Source: Paraliobacillus quinghaiensis | GTDB taxonomy: Bacteria; Bacillota; Bacilli; Bacillales; Amphibacillaceae | Direction of reading: 5' to 3' | DNA length: 64,000 nucleotides | NCBI RefSeq assembly: GCF_003426025.1 | Contig: NZ_QJSH01000007.1 | Coordinates: forward strand, 62,001 to 126,000 | Part shown: piece after piece, positions 52,493-59,935 of the stretch | How positions within the stretch are numbered: the first letter of the stretch is position 1 | Layout of the letters: every line of letters starts with the position of its first letter | The notes under the pieces: model-generated | Told to the model about the DNA's origin: nothing | What the model saw: only the letters and a program-made list of their open reading frames with translations | Databases searched by the model: none | Translations under genes and position numbers: made by a program

Positions 52493-52528
52493 AAGAAGTC
52501 CCCAACCTTTTGGCTAGACTTCTTTTTA
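52493..52528 (+). terminator. Expression-platform terminator of riboswitch 2
   Basis: AAGAAGTC (52493-52500) pairs with GACTTCTT (52517-52524), then TTT. A second hairpin, GTCTATT with AATAGAC (about 52455-52484), lies between it and the aptamer. Confidence 0.78.
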
Positions 52529-52576
52529 TATTCCAATGGAGGTAGCTCTAACACACAAAATACTAGGAGGGTTAAG

Positions 52577-54367
52577 ATGCCGAATTTAGCACAAAAACTT
52601 AAAAAAAACCGAAAACCCAATAAAGATAAGGCTAAGTTAAAAAGCTATAAGCAAGGAAAAGGTGGCAGTATTTTAAGATTTAAGAATCTTAAAATTGGTA
52701 GAAAATATGGTGTAATTTTTCTCTTTATCTTTCTTTTGTTAGGTATATCAACAAGTATTGTTGCCAACTCAATGAGTGAAGCAAGTGACGCTGTAGCTGC
52801 ATTAGAGCGCAGGGGAGATAGAGCAATTACTATAGCAGATATTAATTCTAAAATTAACGCAAAAACCAATACTGCGAATCAATTCATTCAATTCGGTGGT
52901 CAAACAAATATTGATAAATATAAGGACCAACAAGAAGAAATAAATCAGTTAATCAATAGTGTTAAGTCCCAATTAAGTTCAGGAAAACAAGCAGTCTTGC
53001 TTAGTCAAGTCGATGACCTTAATGAAGAGATGAATCAACTGTTTCTAGAAGACATTACTACTTCATTTAATAATGAGGATGATTCTTTAGCATCTTTTAG
53101 TGATGAATTTAATAGTTTAACAACAGAAACAATGGCATTTCTAGATGGGTTAGTAAAAATAATTAACGAGGAAAGAGCAACTGCGGTTGATCATGCTAAT
53201 TCAAGTCAAGAGACTGCAATGTCAACGCTAGTAGTAGCTATGATTGTTTCCATTGTAATTGGCGTTATTATGATTCTGTTAGTTAGCCGAAGTGTATCTA
53301 AGAACCTGGATCGGGTTGTTGTGATGAGTGATGAAATTGCAGATGGTAATCTATCTGTTGAACCTCTTTCTTATCAAAGTAAAGATGAAATTGGTAAACT
53401 AGCAACATCTATGAACGCGATGCAAGATAATCTTAAGCGAATTGTTCAGAATATTAGTGGTACAGCAACAACAGTTGGAACACAAAGTGAGGAACTTTCA
53501 CAAGCGGTTAATGAAGTAAGAGTTGGCTCTGAACAAATTGCTGCAACCATGGAAGAGTTGGCTTCCGGAACAGAGACACAGGCTAATTATGCTGGTGATC
53601 TTTCACAGTCAATGAAAGATTTTGTGACTCATATTACACAAGCTAATAAGAATGGTGAAGAAATCAACGGCTCTGCAGGACAAGTTTTATCTAAAACAGA
53701 GGAAGGTAACCAGTTAATGGCTACTTCTGTTAAACAAATGGGAAGTATTGATGCGATTGTTAAGGAAGCTGTAGAAAAGGTTCGTGGTTTAGATGTTCAA
53801 TCTAGAGAAATTTCAAAATTAGTTTCAGTGATTAAAGATATTGCAGATCAGACAAACTTACTTGCTTTAAATGCAGCGATTGAAGCAGCACGAGCAGGTG
53901 AACATGGAAAAGGTTTTGCAGTTGTTGCAGATGAAGTTAGGAAACTAGCTGAACAAGTTGGGGCATCAGTTTCAGATATAACTTCTATTGTCACAAATAT
54001 ACAAACAGAATCAAATGCTGTTACAAATGCTTTAGAGGAAGGGTATCAAGAAGTAGAAGTTGGTACAAAACAAATTAAAGCAACTGATGCAACATTCAGT
54101 GCTATTCAAAATGCTGTAAATGATATGGTCGCAACCATTAAAACAGTTACCGACGGGCTTACTGACATGGCCACAGAAAGTGACAAAATGAATGCTTCTA
54201 TTGAAGAGATTGCTTCTATATCAGAAGAGTCGGCTGCGGGTGTTGAGGAAACATCAGCCTCGTCAGAGGAAGCAACAAGTTCATTAGAAGGTATTTCAGA
54301 TGGTTCAGTTGAGTTAGCACGTTCTGCCGAAAAACTAAATAGTGTTGTTCAACAATTTAAATTGTAG
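52577..54367 (+). CDS. Methyl-accepting chemotaxis protein 2, c-di-GMP riboswitch-controlled
   Basis: A 596-residue chemoreceptor with the same plan as the one at 46201: basic cytoplasmic leader ([23 protein letters not shown]), TM1, diverged 4-helix extracellular domain, TM2, HAMP and signalling domain. The ligand-binding parts differ between the two receptors, whereas the signalling halves are almost identical even at DNA level. ATG 52577 follows TAGGAGGG; the frame from 52466 runs through the riboswitch terminator and is not used. A PilZ gene follows. Confidence 0.93.
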   Translation: MPNLAQKLKKNRKPNKDKAKLKSYKQGKGGSILRFKNLKIGRKYGVIFLFIFLLLGISTSIVANSMSEASDAVAALERRGDRAITIADINSKINAKTNTANQFIQFGGQTNIDKYKDQQEEINQLINSVKSQLSSGKQAVLLSQVDDLNEEMNQLFLEDITTSFNNEDDSLASFSDEFNSLTTETMAFLDGLVKIINEERATAVDHANSSQETAMSTLVVAMIVSIVIGVIMILLVSRSVSKNLDRVVVMSDEIADGNLSVEPLSYQSKDEIGKLATSMNAMQDNLKRIVQNISGTATTVGTQSEELSQAVNEVRVGSEQIAATMEELASGTETQANYAGDLSQSMKDFVTHITQANKNGEEINGSAGQVLSKTEEGNQLMATSVKQMGSIDAIVKEAVEKVRGLDVQSREISKLVSVIKDIADQTNLLALNAAIEAARAGEHGKGFAVVADEVRKLAEQVGASVSDITSIVTNIQTESNAVTNALEEGYQEVEVGTKQIKATDATFSAIQNAVNDMVATIKTVTDGLTDMATESDKMNASIEEIASISEESAAGVEETSASSEEATSSLEGISDGSVELARSAEKLNSVVQQFKL

Positions 54368-54371
54368 GCTG

Positions 54372-54402
54372 AAAACTATCCTTTTAAAAGGGTAGTTTTT
54401 CT
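54372..54402 (+). terminator. Terminator of chemoreceptor gene 2
   Basis: AAAACTATCCTTT (54372-54384) pairs with AAAGGGTAGTTTT (54387-54399), T-run. Unlike the terminator of gene 1, so homology stops at the stop codon. Confidence 0.88.
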
Positions 54403-54502
54403 TATGATGAACAAATCCATTTGCAACAAAAGAAAAACGTGGTATAAATATAATTAAATATGAGCAGAAAATGTCGAATATAAGTATGAAAAGGGCGGAT
54501 GA

Positions 54503-54880
54503 ATGTTGCGCTACAATAGACAAGAACCTTTACGTTATACCTTTGCTAAACCGATTGAGGGCGATTTTACAATTATCATTAATGATCATAATGATCCTGA
54601 AGATCAAACACAACATAAAACAGGTTCTGGTAGATTAGAAGTTATCGATCTCAGCCCAGGAGGAATGAGATTTGCTACAGAGTTAGACTTACCATTAAAT
54701 GAGAAAGATTTCTTAATAGAAGTATCTTTTCGTTTTGTAGAGGAAGATGTAAAGATGGTAGGTAATTTGGTTTGGAAAAAAGAAAAGGTTAAAAGGTTTG
54801 AGTATGGCCTGGACGCACTTGAAGATGACAATAAGGACAACCAAATTATGTCTTTTCTAAAAAAGATACATGGTGGATGA
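54503..54880 (+). CDS. PilZ-domain c-di-GMP-binding protein
   Basis: A 125-residue single PilZ domain. The c-di-GMP-binding signature is present: basic RxxxR-type motif RYNRQEPLRYTF at the N terminus and DLSPGGMRF (D/NxSxxG) at about residue 50. Likely an effector that binds an enzyme or motor component when c-di-GMP is high. GGGCGG is 5 nt before the ATG. It lies 135 bp after the riboswitch-controlled chemoreceptor, separated by a terminator, so it has its own promoter. Confidence 0.9.
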   Translation: MLRYNRQEPLRYTFAKPIEGDFTIIINDHNDPEDQTQHKTGSGRLEVIDLSPGGMRFATELDLPLNEKDFLIEVSFRFVEEDVKMVGNLVWKKEKVKRFEYGLDALEDDNKDNQIMSFLKKIHGG

Positions 54881-54884
54881 AAAA

Positions 54885-54916
54885 TCAGTGTGTGCAGCAC
54901 TTAGTGCACACACTGA
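54885..54916. terminator. Hairpin after the PilZ gene
   Basis: Perfect 12-bp inverted repeat (54885-54896 with 54905-54916). The following sequence is T-rich but has no clean T-run, so termination is only likely. Confidence 0.55.
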
Positions 54917-54974
54917 TAATTTTGATATATTCCGAGTTAACGGGTAGTAAATACCTTACTGAAGAAGGTATCAT

Positions 54975-55229
54975 TTAATTATAGGCTGCTAGTTCATCTT
55001 CGATAGCTAGCCTTATTTTATTAATGCAGTCATCAACATCTTTGCCTCGAATTCGTTTACCATTAACTAAAGCATAGGGCTTCAATCTACATAATCCACA
55101 AAAGTTTAGGCAGTCACTTACTAAGACGGCAACTTCAGGATATTCGGATTCAAATAAATTTTCTGCATTTATTGTTTGCATTAAGTTACTTTCACAAATC
55201 TCAACAACTACGATACCGATATGAATCAC
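54975..55229 (-). CDS. DUF1450 (YuzB-like) small cysteine protein
   Basis: An 84-residue protein with the family pattern: VVEICESNL near the N terminus, DCLNFCGLCRLKPYALVNG and a C-terminal helix. The clustered cysteines suggest metal or Fe-S binding; function unknown. The GTG at 55229 overlaps its AGAGGG ribosome site, while the family normally begins directly before VVEIC; an ATC at 55220 would sit at ideal spacing. It is divergent from the SufR-like regulator, sharing a promoter region with a perfect inverted repeat. Confidence 0.8.
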   Translation of the reverse strand: MIHIGIVVVEICESNLMQTINAENLFESEYPEVAVLVSDCLNFCGLCRLKPYALVNGKRIRGKDVDDCINKIRLAIEDELAAYN

Positions 55230-55310
55230 CCTCTTTTACGCTTTTCTTCTAAACTGCGTAACTAAGTTAACGTCTATTCACAACTTTGTCAACTTTTAAA
55301 TATAAAAAAC

Positions 55311-55340
55311 AAAAGTTTGTTATTTACTTCACAAACTTTT
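55311..55340. promoter_or_regulatory. Perfect 10-10-10 inverted repeat, probable operator of the SufR-like regulator
   Basis: AAAAGTTTGT, 10-bp spacer, ACAAACTTTT. It overlaps the -35 TTCACA (55328-55333) of a promoter whose -10 is TATAAC (55351-55356, 17-bp spacer), between the divergent DUF1450 gene and the regulator. Confidence 0.7.
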
Positions 55341-55374
55341 TGCTGTAAACTATAACTAAGGGTAGGTGTTGAAG

Positions 55375-56019
55375 ATGGTGAAGGAAATGTCAACTCGACA
55401 AGCAATATTGGAGCTTTTGAAAAAAAAGAAGGAACTGTCTGTTAGTGGATTAAAACAATTTTTGGATATTACAGAAATGGCTGTTAGAAAACATCTAGTA
55501 AAGCTTGAGGGAGAACATTTAATTACCTCTCGCACCGTTCGTCAACCGATGGGTCGTCCTGTGATATTTTATTCATTAACAAAAGAAGGCGAAAAACTGT
55601 TTCCCACTAACTATGATGTTGTTGCTGTAGAAATTCTACGCGATATTCAAGAAAGTATGGGAACGGATGCAATTGATACTTTATTTGAAAACCGAGAGAA
55701 GCGTATGCGTAAAAAATATGTTCGCCGTATTTTTGAAGAAGATCCGCTTCAAGAGAAAGTAAAAGAATTAGTTAATGTTCAAAATGAAAGTGGGTATATG
55801 GCTGAATTTACTGAATCTGATGAAGATGAGATTAGTTTTGCGCAGTATAATTGTCCAATTGCAGCGATTGCAGATAGGTATGATAAACCATGTGACTGTG
55901 AGTTGGAACTATTTAAGCAAGTACTTGGAACGGATCAAGTAAAAAGAGTCACCTGCATTGCAAAAGGTGAAAAAAGTTGTAAGTATGTTGTGAAACAAAC
56001 AGATAAGGTAGAATCATAG
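55375..56019 (+). CDS. DeoR/ArsR-type winged-helix regulator with Cys cluster (SufR-like)
   Basis: A 214-residue regulator: N-terminal winged helix (RQAILELLKKKKELSVSGLKQFLDITEMAVRKHLVKLE with wing MGRPVIFYSLT) and a C-terminal domain with cysteines in YNCPIAAIADRYDKPCDCELEL and VTCIAKGEKSCKYVV. This is the SufR arrangement, in which an Fe-S cluster senses iron-sulfur status and represses suf genes; that function is inferred. ATG 55375 follows AGGTG; GTG 55366 and ATG 55387 are alternatives. The inverted repeat upstream overlaps its promoter, suggesting autoregulation. No suf genes are in the window. Confidence 0.82.
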   Translation: MVKEMSTRQAILELLKKKKELSVSGLKQFLDITEMAVRKHLVKLEGEHLITSRTVRQPMGRPVIFYSLTKEGEKLFPTNYDVVAVEILRDIQESMGTDAIDTLFENREKRMRKKYVRRIFEEDPLQEKVKELVNVQNESGYMAEFTESDEDEISFAQYNCPIAAIADRYDKPCDCELELFKQVLGTDQVKRVTCIAKGEKSCKYVVKQTDKVES

Positions 56020-56055
56020 TATTCGGTAGTGTGCGTAATTATAAACATATATTAT

Positions 56056-56100
56056 AAAAAACAAACCCGTGATTAAATGTATCATGGGTTTGTTTTTTTT
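56056..56100 (+). terminator. Terminator of the SufR-like gene
   Basis: 18-bp stem (56056-56073 with 56081-56098, one G-U pair) and T-run. Confidence 0.93.
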
Positions 56101-56116
56101 GAATTTAAAGAATACT

Positions 56117-56203
56117 TTATCCTGGACGCTAACACCCCGGATGGTTCAACTAACAATCAGTGGGGAATGGCAAAAACCCCCACTGATTGAAGTTTTACTT
56201 TAT
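56117..56203. repeat. Modular hairpin repeat, short copy C
   Basis: TTATCCTGGACGCTAACACC, then CTAACAATCAGTGGGG paired with CCCCCACTGATTGAAG, ending TTTTACTTTAT. Equals the ends plus second hairpin of copy B. The 56020-56324 gap holds only this and the terminator. Confidence 0.75.
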
Positions 56204-56324
56204 TGCTTGACCAACGAACATTAGTTCCTGTATAATTAAGTTAGAAAATATAGGAAAAGATTATTATTCTCTGTGTAAGCATGCTTTTTAAATAGGGGAA
56301 AAGGAAACAAGAGGAGATGAGCAT

Positions 56325-56642
56325 ATGCTAGGCTATTTGCTTGTAAAGATACAATCTGGTCAAGAATATGATTCTGTCCATTTAATAAAGGAAGAAATTA
56401 GTGATAAATTGAGCTTTGTTGATGTTAAGGTAAAGGGTGATTGGATTGTTGCTTGTACTGAAATAGACAGTAGAATTCCGATTTGGCAATTAGCTTTAGA
56501 CTTAGAGGTTAAAGGAGAAATAGTTGGATATGGTTTTGGACCAGATCATGAAGCCGTAACGAAAGATATATTGCAAATGTTAGTCAAGCGTGGTGCTGTG
56601 AGTAATAGTGACTCAGACTTTATTAAAGCAGTGATTAATTGA
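56325..56642 (+). CDS. Uncharacterised 105-residue protein
   Basis: A soluble alpha/beta protein I do not recognise: MLGYLLVKIQSGQEYDSVHLIKEEI at the start, then VDVKVKGDWIVACTEI, IVGYGFGPDHEAVTKDILQML and a short tail. The alternating strands and helices hint at a small ferredoxin-like or ACT-like fold; that is a guess. AGAGGAG is about 8 nt before the ATG. It stands alone between repeat C and a long stem-loop. Confidence 0.6.
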   Translation: MLGYLLVKIQSGQEYDSVHLIKEEISDKLSFVDVKVKGDWIVACTEIDSRIPIWQLALDLEVKGEIVGYGFGPDHEAVTKDILQMLVKRGAVSNSDSDFIKAVIN

Positions 56643-56714
56643 ATTGCTATTAAAATTGGTAACATAAAAAATAAAAGTAAAAAACAATTCTGCCTATTGT
56701 GAGGTGTGAACAAA

Positions 56715-56791
56715 AAAGGGAAGTTATTTTGCACATCTAACTTTAAATACGTATTGTCAGTTAAACTGCTGCGCACTCCGTACTTCCCTTT
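56715..56791. other. Long-loop inverted repeat of unknown role
   Basis: AAAGGGAAGT (56715-56724) and ACTTCCCTTT (56782-56791) are perfect inverted copies with 57 nt between. Could be a structured RNA, a small repeat element or the terminator of yfhF on the other strand. Confidence 0.45.
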
Positions 56792-56815
56792 AATAATATA
56801 TTTAAATACCGCTAC

Positions 56816-57730
56816 TTATTTCTGGCTTTTTGGAACATAAATAGCTGTTAAAGCTTGTTCTATATCTGGATAGTTATGATGATATCCGTGTGCTTCAATC
56901 TTTTTTGGTAATACAGCCTGTCCGTTTACGACTAATATACTCATTTCTCCTAAAAGTGTGCGTAAGAAAAATGTTGGAACTGGTAACCAGTCAGGTCTTC
57001 TTAGTTTTTTTGCTAAGTGTTTGCTAAATACCTTTTGTTGAACAGGCTTTGGAGCTGTAATATTTAATGGACCATTAATCTTAGAGTTTTCAATTGCAAA
57101 TAGTATTATATGTGCAACATCTTTAACATGAACCCATGAAATCCACTGTTCACCAGAGCCGATTTTCCCACCAACAAAAAGTTTATATGGTAAAGCCATT
57201 AATGGTAATGTTCCTTCATTGCCAAGAACAATCCCAAGGCGAGCATAGACAACCCTAACTCCTAATTCGCTTGCTTGTTTGGCAGTATCTTCCCACTGTT
57301 TTGTAACCTTTGCTAAAAAATCATTACCATTTTCTGTAGTCTCTTCTGTAAACATTTCAGTAGTTGATGTACCATAATAGCCAACTGCGGAAGCGTTAAT
57401 AAGTACTTCTGGTTTCTTCTTCATCGCTTTGATCAAGTCAATCACACGATTGGTGACTTTTATCCGACTTGATATAATTCGTTCCTTTTTTTCTGTTGTC
57501 CAATAACCAAATAGTGATTCACCCGCTAAGTTGATTATTGCATCACAATCTACTAAAGCTTGCTCTGGTTTAAATCGATCGCTTAGCCAGCCTACATAGT
57601 GTATATACTCTGTTCCCTGATGCTTTTCTGGTGAGCGTGTTAGAATATAAACATGATGTCCCTCAGCTACAAGTAGTTCTGTAACATTTTTTCCGATAAA
57701 GCCTGTTCCTCCTGTAATTGCTATATTCAT
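56816..57730 (-). CDS. yfhF: Epimerase-like NAD(P)-binding oxidoreductase (TIGR01777, YfhF)
   Basis: A 304-residue extended short-chain dehydrogenase related to sugar epimerases: Rossmann motif ITGGTGFIGKNVTELL, INLAGESLFGYWT, NASAVGYYGTS (catalytic Tyr), and the family DUF1731 C terminus (LPVPTFFLRTLLGEMSILVVNGQAVLPKKI). Reaction unknown. ATG 57730 follows TTGGAGG. Divergent from recX with 57 bp between starts, as in B. subtilis yfhF/yfhG. Confidence 0.9.
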   Translation of the reverse strand: MNIAITGGTGFIGKNVTELLVAEGHHVYILTRSPEKHQGTEYIHYVGWLSDRFKPEQALVDCDAIINLAGESLFGYWTTEKKERIISSRIKVTNRVIDLIKAMKKKPEVLINASAVGYYGTSTTEMFTEETTENGNDFLAKVTKQWEDTAKQASELGVRVVYARLGIVLGNEGTLPLMALPYKLFVGGKIGSGEQWISWVHVKDVAHIILFAIENSKINGPLNITAPKPVQQKVFSKHLAKKLRRPDWLPVPTFFLRTLLGEMSILVVNGQAVLPKKIEAHGYHHNYPDIEQALTAIYVPKSQK

Positions 57731-57787
57731 ATTAATCCTCCAATTCAGCTTTATATTCGTGTTAAAATAATAAAAGAGGTGAATCAA

Positions 57788-58606
57788 GTGCAAAAAATTT
57801 CGCGTATTACTGTGCAAAAAAAGAATAAAGATCGTTACAATATATTTTTAGAAAAAGATTCAAAAGAAGTTTATGGCTTTAGTGTTCAAGAAGAAACGCT
57901 AATTACTGAACGGCTCCAAAAAGGAATGGAGCTGGAAGATGCAACAATTGAATCTCTCTTAGCAAAAGATACCATACATAAAGGGTATTCCCTAGGTTTA
58001 AACTTTTTAAGCTTCCGAATGAGATCTATTAAAGAAATGAAGGAATATTTACAAAAAAAAGATATAGATGCCGAACATATTACAGTTATTATCAATCGAT
58101 TTATAAATGAAAAGTGGTTAGATGACGCTACATTTGCAGAAGCTTTTATCAGAACTAAAGTACAGACTACAAGTAAAGGTCCATTAGTCATTAAAAAGGA
58201 ACTGATTGAGAAGGGTGTTTCTGTTGAAAAAGCAGAAGCAGCACTTATTCATTATTCAACAGAGGAACAACTGGAAAAAGCAACGAAATTAATTGAAAAA
58301 AATAGTAGAAAAAGTGTAAAACAATCTTTTCAACAGCAGCAGAATAAACTAAAACAAAGCCTCATGCAAAAAGGTTTCCCGCAAGGTATTATTCAAGAAG
58401 CCTTCACAAAAGTCACTCAAGTTAAAGATCAAGACCAAGAGTGGGAGGCTGTTGTCTTTCAGGGTGAAAAAATATTACGTAGACATACAAATAAATACGA
58501 AGGAAACGAATTAAAACATAAAGTAAAAGCTTCTCTTTACCAAAAAGGCTTCTCTTTGGATCAAATTGAGAAATTTATTGAACACTACATTGATGGTGAT
58601 GAATAG
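57788..58606 (+). CDS. recX: Recombination regulator RecX
   Basis: Binds RecA filaments and limits or modulates recombination. A 272-residue protein of three-helix repeats: LGLNFLSFRMRSIKEMKEYLQKK, INRFINEKWLDDATFAEAFIRTK, GPLVIKKELIEKGVSVEKAEAAL and two further repeats towards the C terminus (LKQSLMQKGFPQGIIQEAF, LKHKVKASLYQKGFSLDQIEKFI). GTG 57788 is 8 nt from AAAAGAGG; the GTG at 57779 overlaps that site. The longer multi-repeat form is normal in Bacillus. Confidence 0.93.
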   Translation: MQKISRITVQKKNKDRYNIFLEKDSKEVYGFSVQEETLITERLQKGMELEDATIESLLAKDTIHKGYSLGLNFLSFRMRSIKEMKEYLQKKDIDAEHITVIINRFINEKWLDDATFAEAFIRTKVQTTSKGPLVIKKELIEKGVSVEKAEAALIHYSTEEQLEKATKLIEKNSRKSVKQSFQQQQNKLKQSLMQKGFPQGIIQEAFTKVTQVKDQDQEWEAVVFQGEKILRRHTNKYEGNELKHKVKASLYQKGFSLDQIEKFIEHYIDGDE

Positions 58607-58639
58607 AGAAAACCACAGGGCTTTTCTGTCTAAGTATTT

Positions 58640-59431
58640 CTAATATAATCCTTGCTCTTTTAAATCTAGAATTGCTTCATGAACATGGTCAACTACTTTT
58701 GTTGCATGTTTTTTGACTTCAGGGTGTGCACTTGACATTGCATAGCTATGTGGTGTCATCTGAAACATTGCAATATCATTAAATGAATCTCCAACAACAG
58801 CTATCTCATTGGTTTGAATTGATAAAGTGTTAATCAATTTTGTTAGCCCTATGCCCTTATTAATCCCTTTTGGTACCACATCAACACAACGGGAATCGGA
58901 TAGATAGCTCTCAATATGTGGGTCTAGATGCTTATGTAATAACTCTTGTACAGAAACGATTTCATCTGTTTCTCCTACGACCATAAATTTTGATGGAATA
59001 ATACTTTTTCCAAGTTCTTTGGTAAAATTATTGCCTACCTTTAATGGGAAAAAGAAGAGGTGTTCAAATTTTTCTAGGAATGGTGTCATTTCTTTAATAA
59101 ATATATCGTCAGCGGTGGAAATTAAATAATTAATGTTCGTATCTTCAATTAGTTTATGTAATGCGTGACTAATATCTTTTTCGAAGGTATATGTATGAAT
59201 CATATCGTCCTGTTTGTTATGGACGAAACTACCATTTTGACTGACGCGATGTCCAGTTTGTTCAATAAGTTTATATATTTCTTTTATTTCGTTATCTGCT
59301 CGTCCTGTAGCAATAGCAAGTTCAACCTGATGTTCAACTAGATCCCTAAGTCCAATCCTATCTTCTGTTGTGATACGGTTATGTTCTTTTAATAATGTAC
59401 CATCTAAATCAGTAGCGAATAATTTAATCAT
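58640..59431 (-). CDS. Cof-type HAD-IIB phosphatase, paralogue
   Basis: A 263-residue HAD phosphatase: ATDLDGTLLKEHN (nucleophile Asp), IATGRAD (motif II), the lysine of GINKGIGLTKLI (motif III) and VVGDSFNDIAMFQMTPHSYAMSSA (motif IV). The cap is of type IIB. Substrate unknown. AAAAAGGGGC precedes the ATG. It is convergent with recX and shares the family with the gene at 27204-28001 but is clearly different. Confidence 0.9.
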   Translation of the reverse strand: MIKLFATDLDGTLLKEHNRITTEDRIGLRDLVEHQVELAIATGRADNEIKEIYKLIEQTGHRVSQNGSFVHNKQDDMIHTYTFEKDISHALHKLIEDTNINYLISTADDIFIKEMTPFLEKFEHLFFFPLKVGNNFTKELGKSIIPSKFMVVGETDEIVSVQELLHKHLDPHIESYLSDSRCVDVVPKGINKGIGLTKLINTLSIQTNEIAVVGDSFNDIAMFQMTPHSYAMSSAHPEVKKHATKVVDHVHEAILDLKEQGLY

Positions 59432-59500
59432 CCGTTTTTGCCCCTTTTTCTTTTAAGGAATTATTCCTTAATTATACACGTGATAGTTGGTTGATGACAA

Positions 59501-59538
59501 AAAAGTAGCATCCAGGAGTGGCTGGATGCTACTTTTTA
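59501..59538. terminator. Terminator between YpzG-like gene and Cof phosphatase
   Basis: Perfect 16-bp stem (59501-59516 with 59523-59538), A-run and T-run at the ends. It ends the leftward sspK-ypzG unit. Confidence 0.93.
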
Positions 59539-59542
59539 CTAT

Positions 59543-59686
59543 TTAGACGCGTTTTTTCATTTGCACGGCAGTGATAATCTCAGACTGACTTTTTTGGGTC
59601 TCGCCATTAACTTGATGTGCCGCATGTTTTGGGTTCGCACGCGGAGATTGAAATGGGTTTTTTTCTTTTCGATTATAACGGCTCAT
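59543..59686 (-). CDS. YpzG-like small spore-associated protein
   Basis: A 47-residue basic protein (MSRYNRKEKNPFQSPRANPKH then AAHQVNGETQKSQSEI and end RV) with the PFxSPxANPKHAxxQVNGET pattern of the YpzG family. Function unknown; likely spore related because it is co-transcribed with sspK. GAGGGGGAT lies before ATG 59686. Its start lies inside the 3' end of sspK (14-bp overlap), so translation is likely coupled. Confidence 0.78.
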   Translation of the reverse strand: MSRYNRKEKNPFQSPRANPKHAAHQVNGETQKSQSEIITAVQMKKRV

Positions 59687-59831
59687 GATTATCCCCCTCA
59701 GCTTTGTGCATGCGTTCTTGTGGCCTTGAATTAATCGTACCATTGGCTCTTAAAGAATTATTTTCAGCTTGTGCTTTTGGGTGAAGCTTTGTATTCTTTC
59801 GGATTGGAAAGTCTTTTTGTTTATTACGCAT
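59673..59831 (-). CDS. sspK: Small acid-soluble spore protein K
   Basis: A 52-residue protein reading MRNKQKDFPIRKNTKLHPKA then QAENNSLRANGTINSRPQERM and end HEPL. The start and the ANGTINSRPQERM stretch match SspK as recalled. Minor SASPs of this type are packed in the forespore. GGGAGGT is 9 nt before ATG 59831, and a SigG-like promoter precedes. It overlaps the YpzG-like gene by 14 bp in another frame. Confidence 0.85.
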   Translation of the reverse strand: MRNKQKDFPIRKNTKLHPKAQAENNSLRANGTINSRPQERMHKAEGDNHEPL

Positions 59832-59869
59832 CTTCAGACAACCTCCCATGAAAAAATATGTTGCTCTAC

Positions 59870-59898
59870 TAGTATGGATTAATGTCTAAAAAATATGT
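59870..59898 (-). promoter_or_regulatory. SigG-type (forespore) promoter of sspK
   Basis: On the minus strand CATACTA (59876-59870) is a perfect SigG/SigF -10; ACATAT (59898-59893) 16 bp upstream is a weak -35. Confidence 0.6.
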
Positions 59899-59935
59899 GT
59901 CAAAATGAAAACCCGAAATGATAAGTTTTTCGGGT

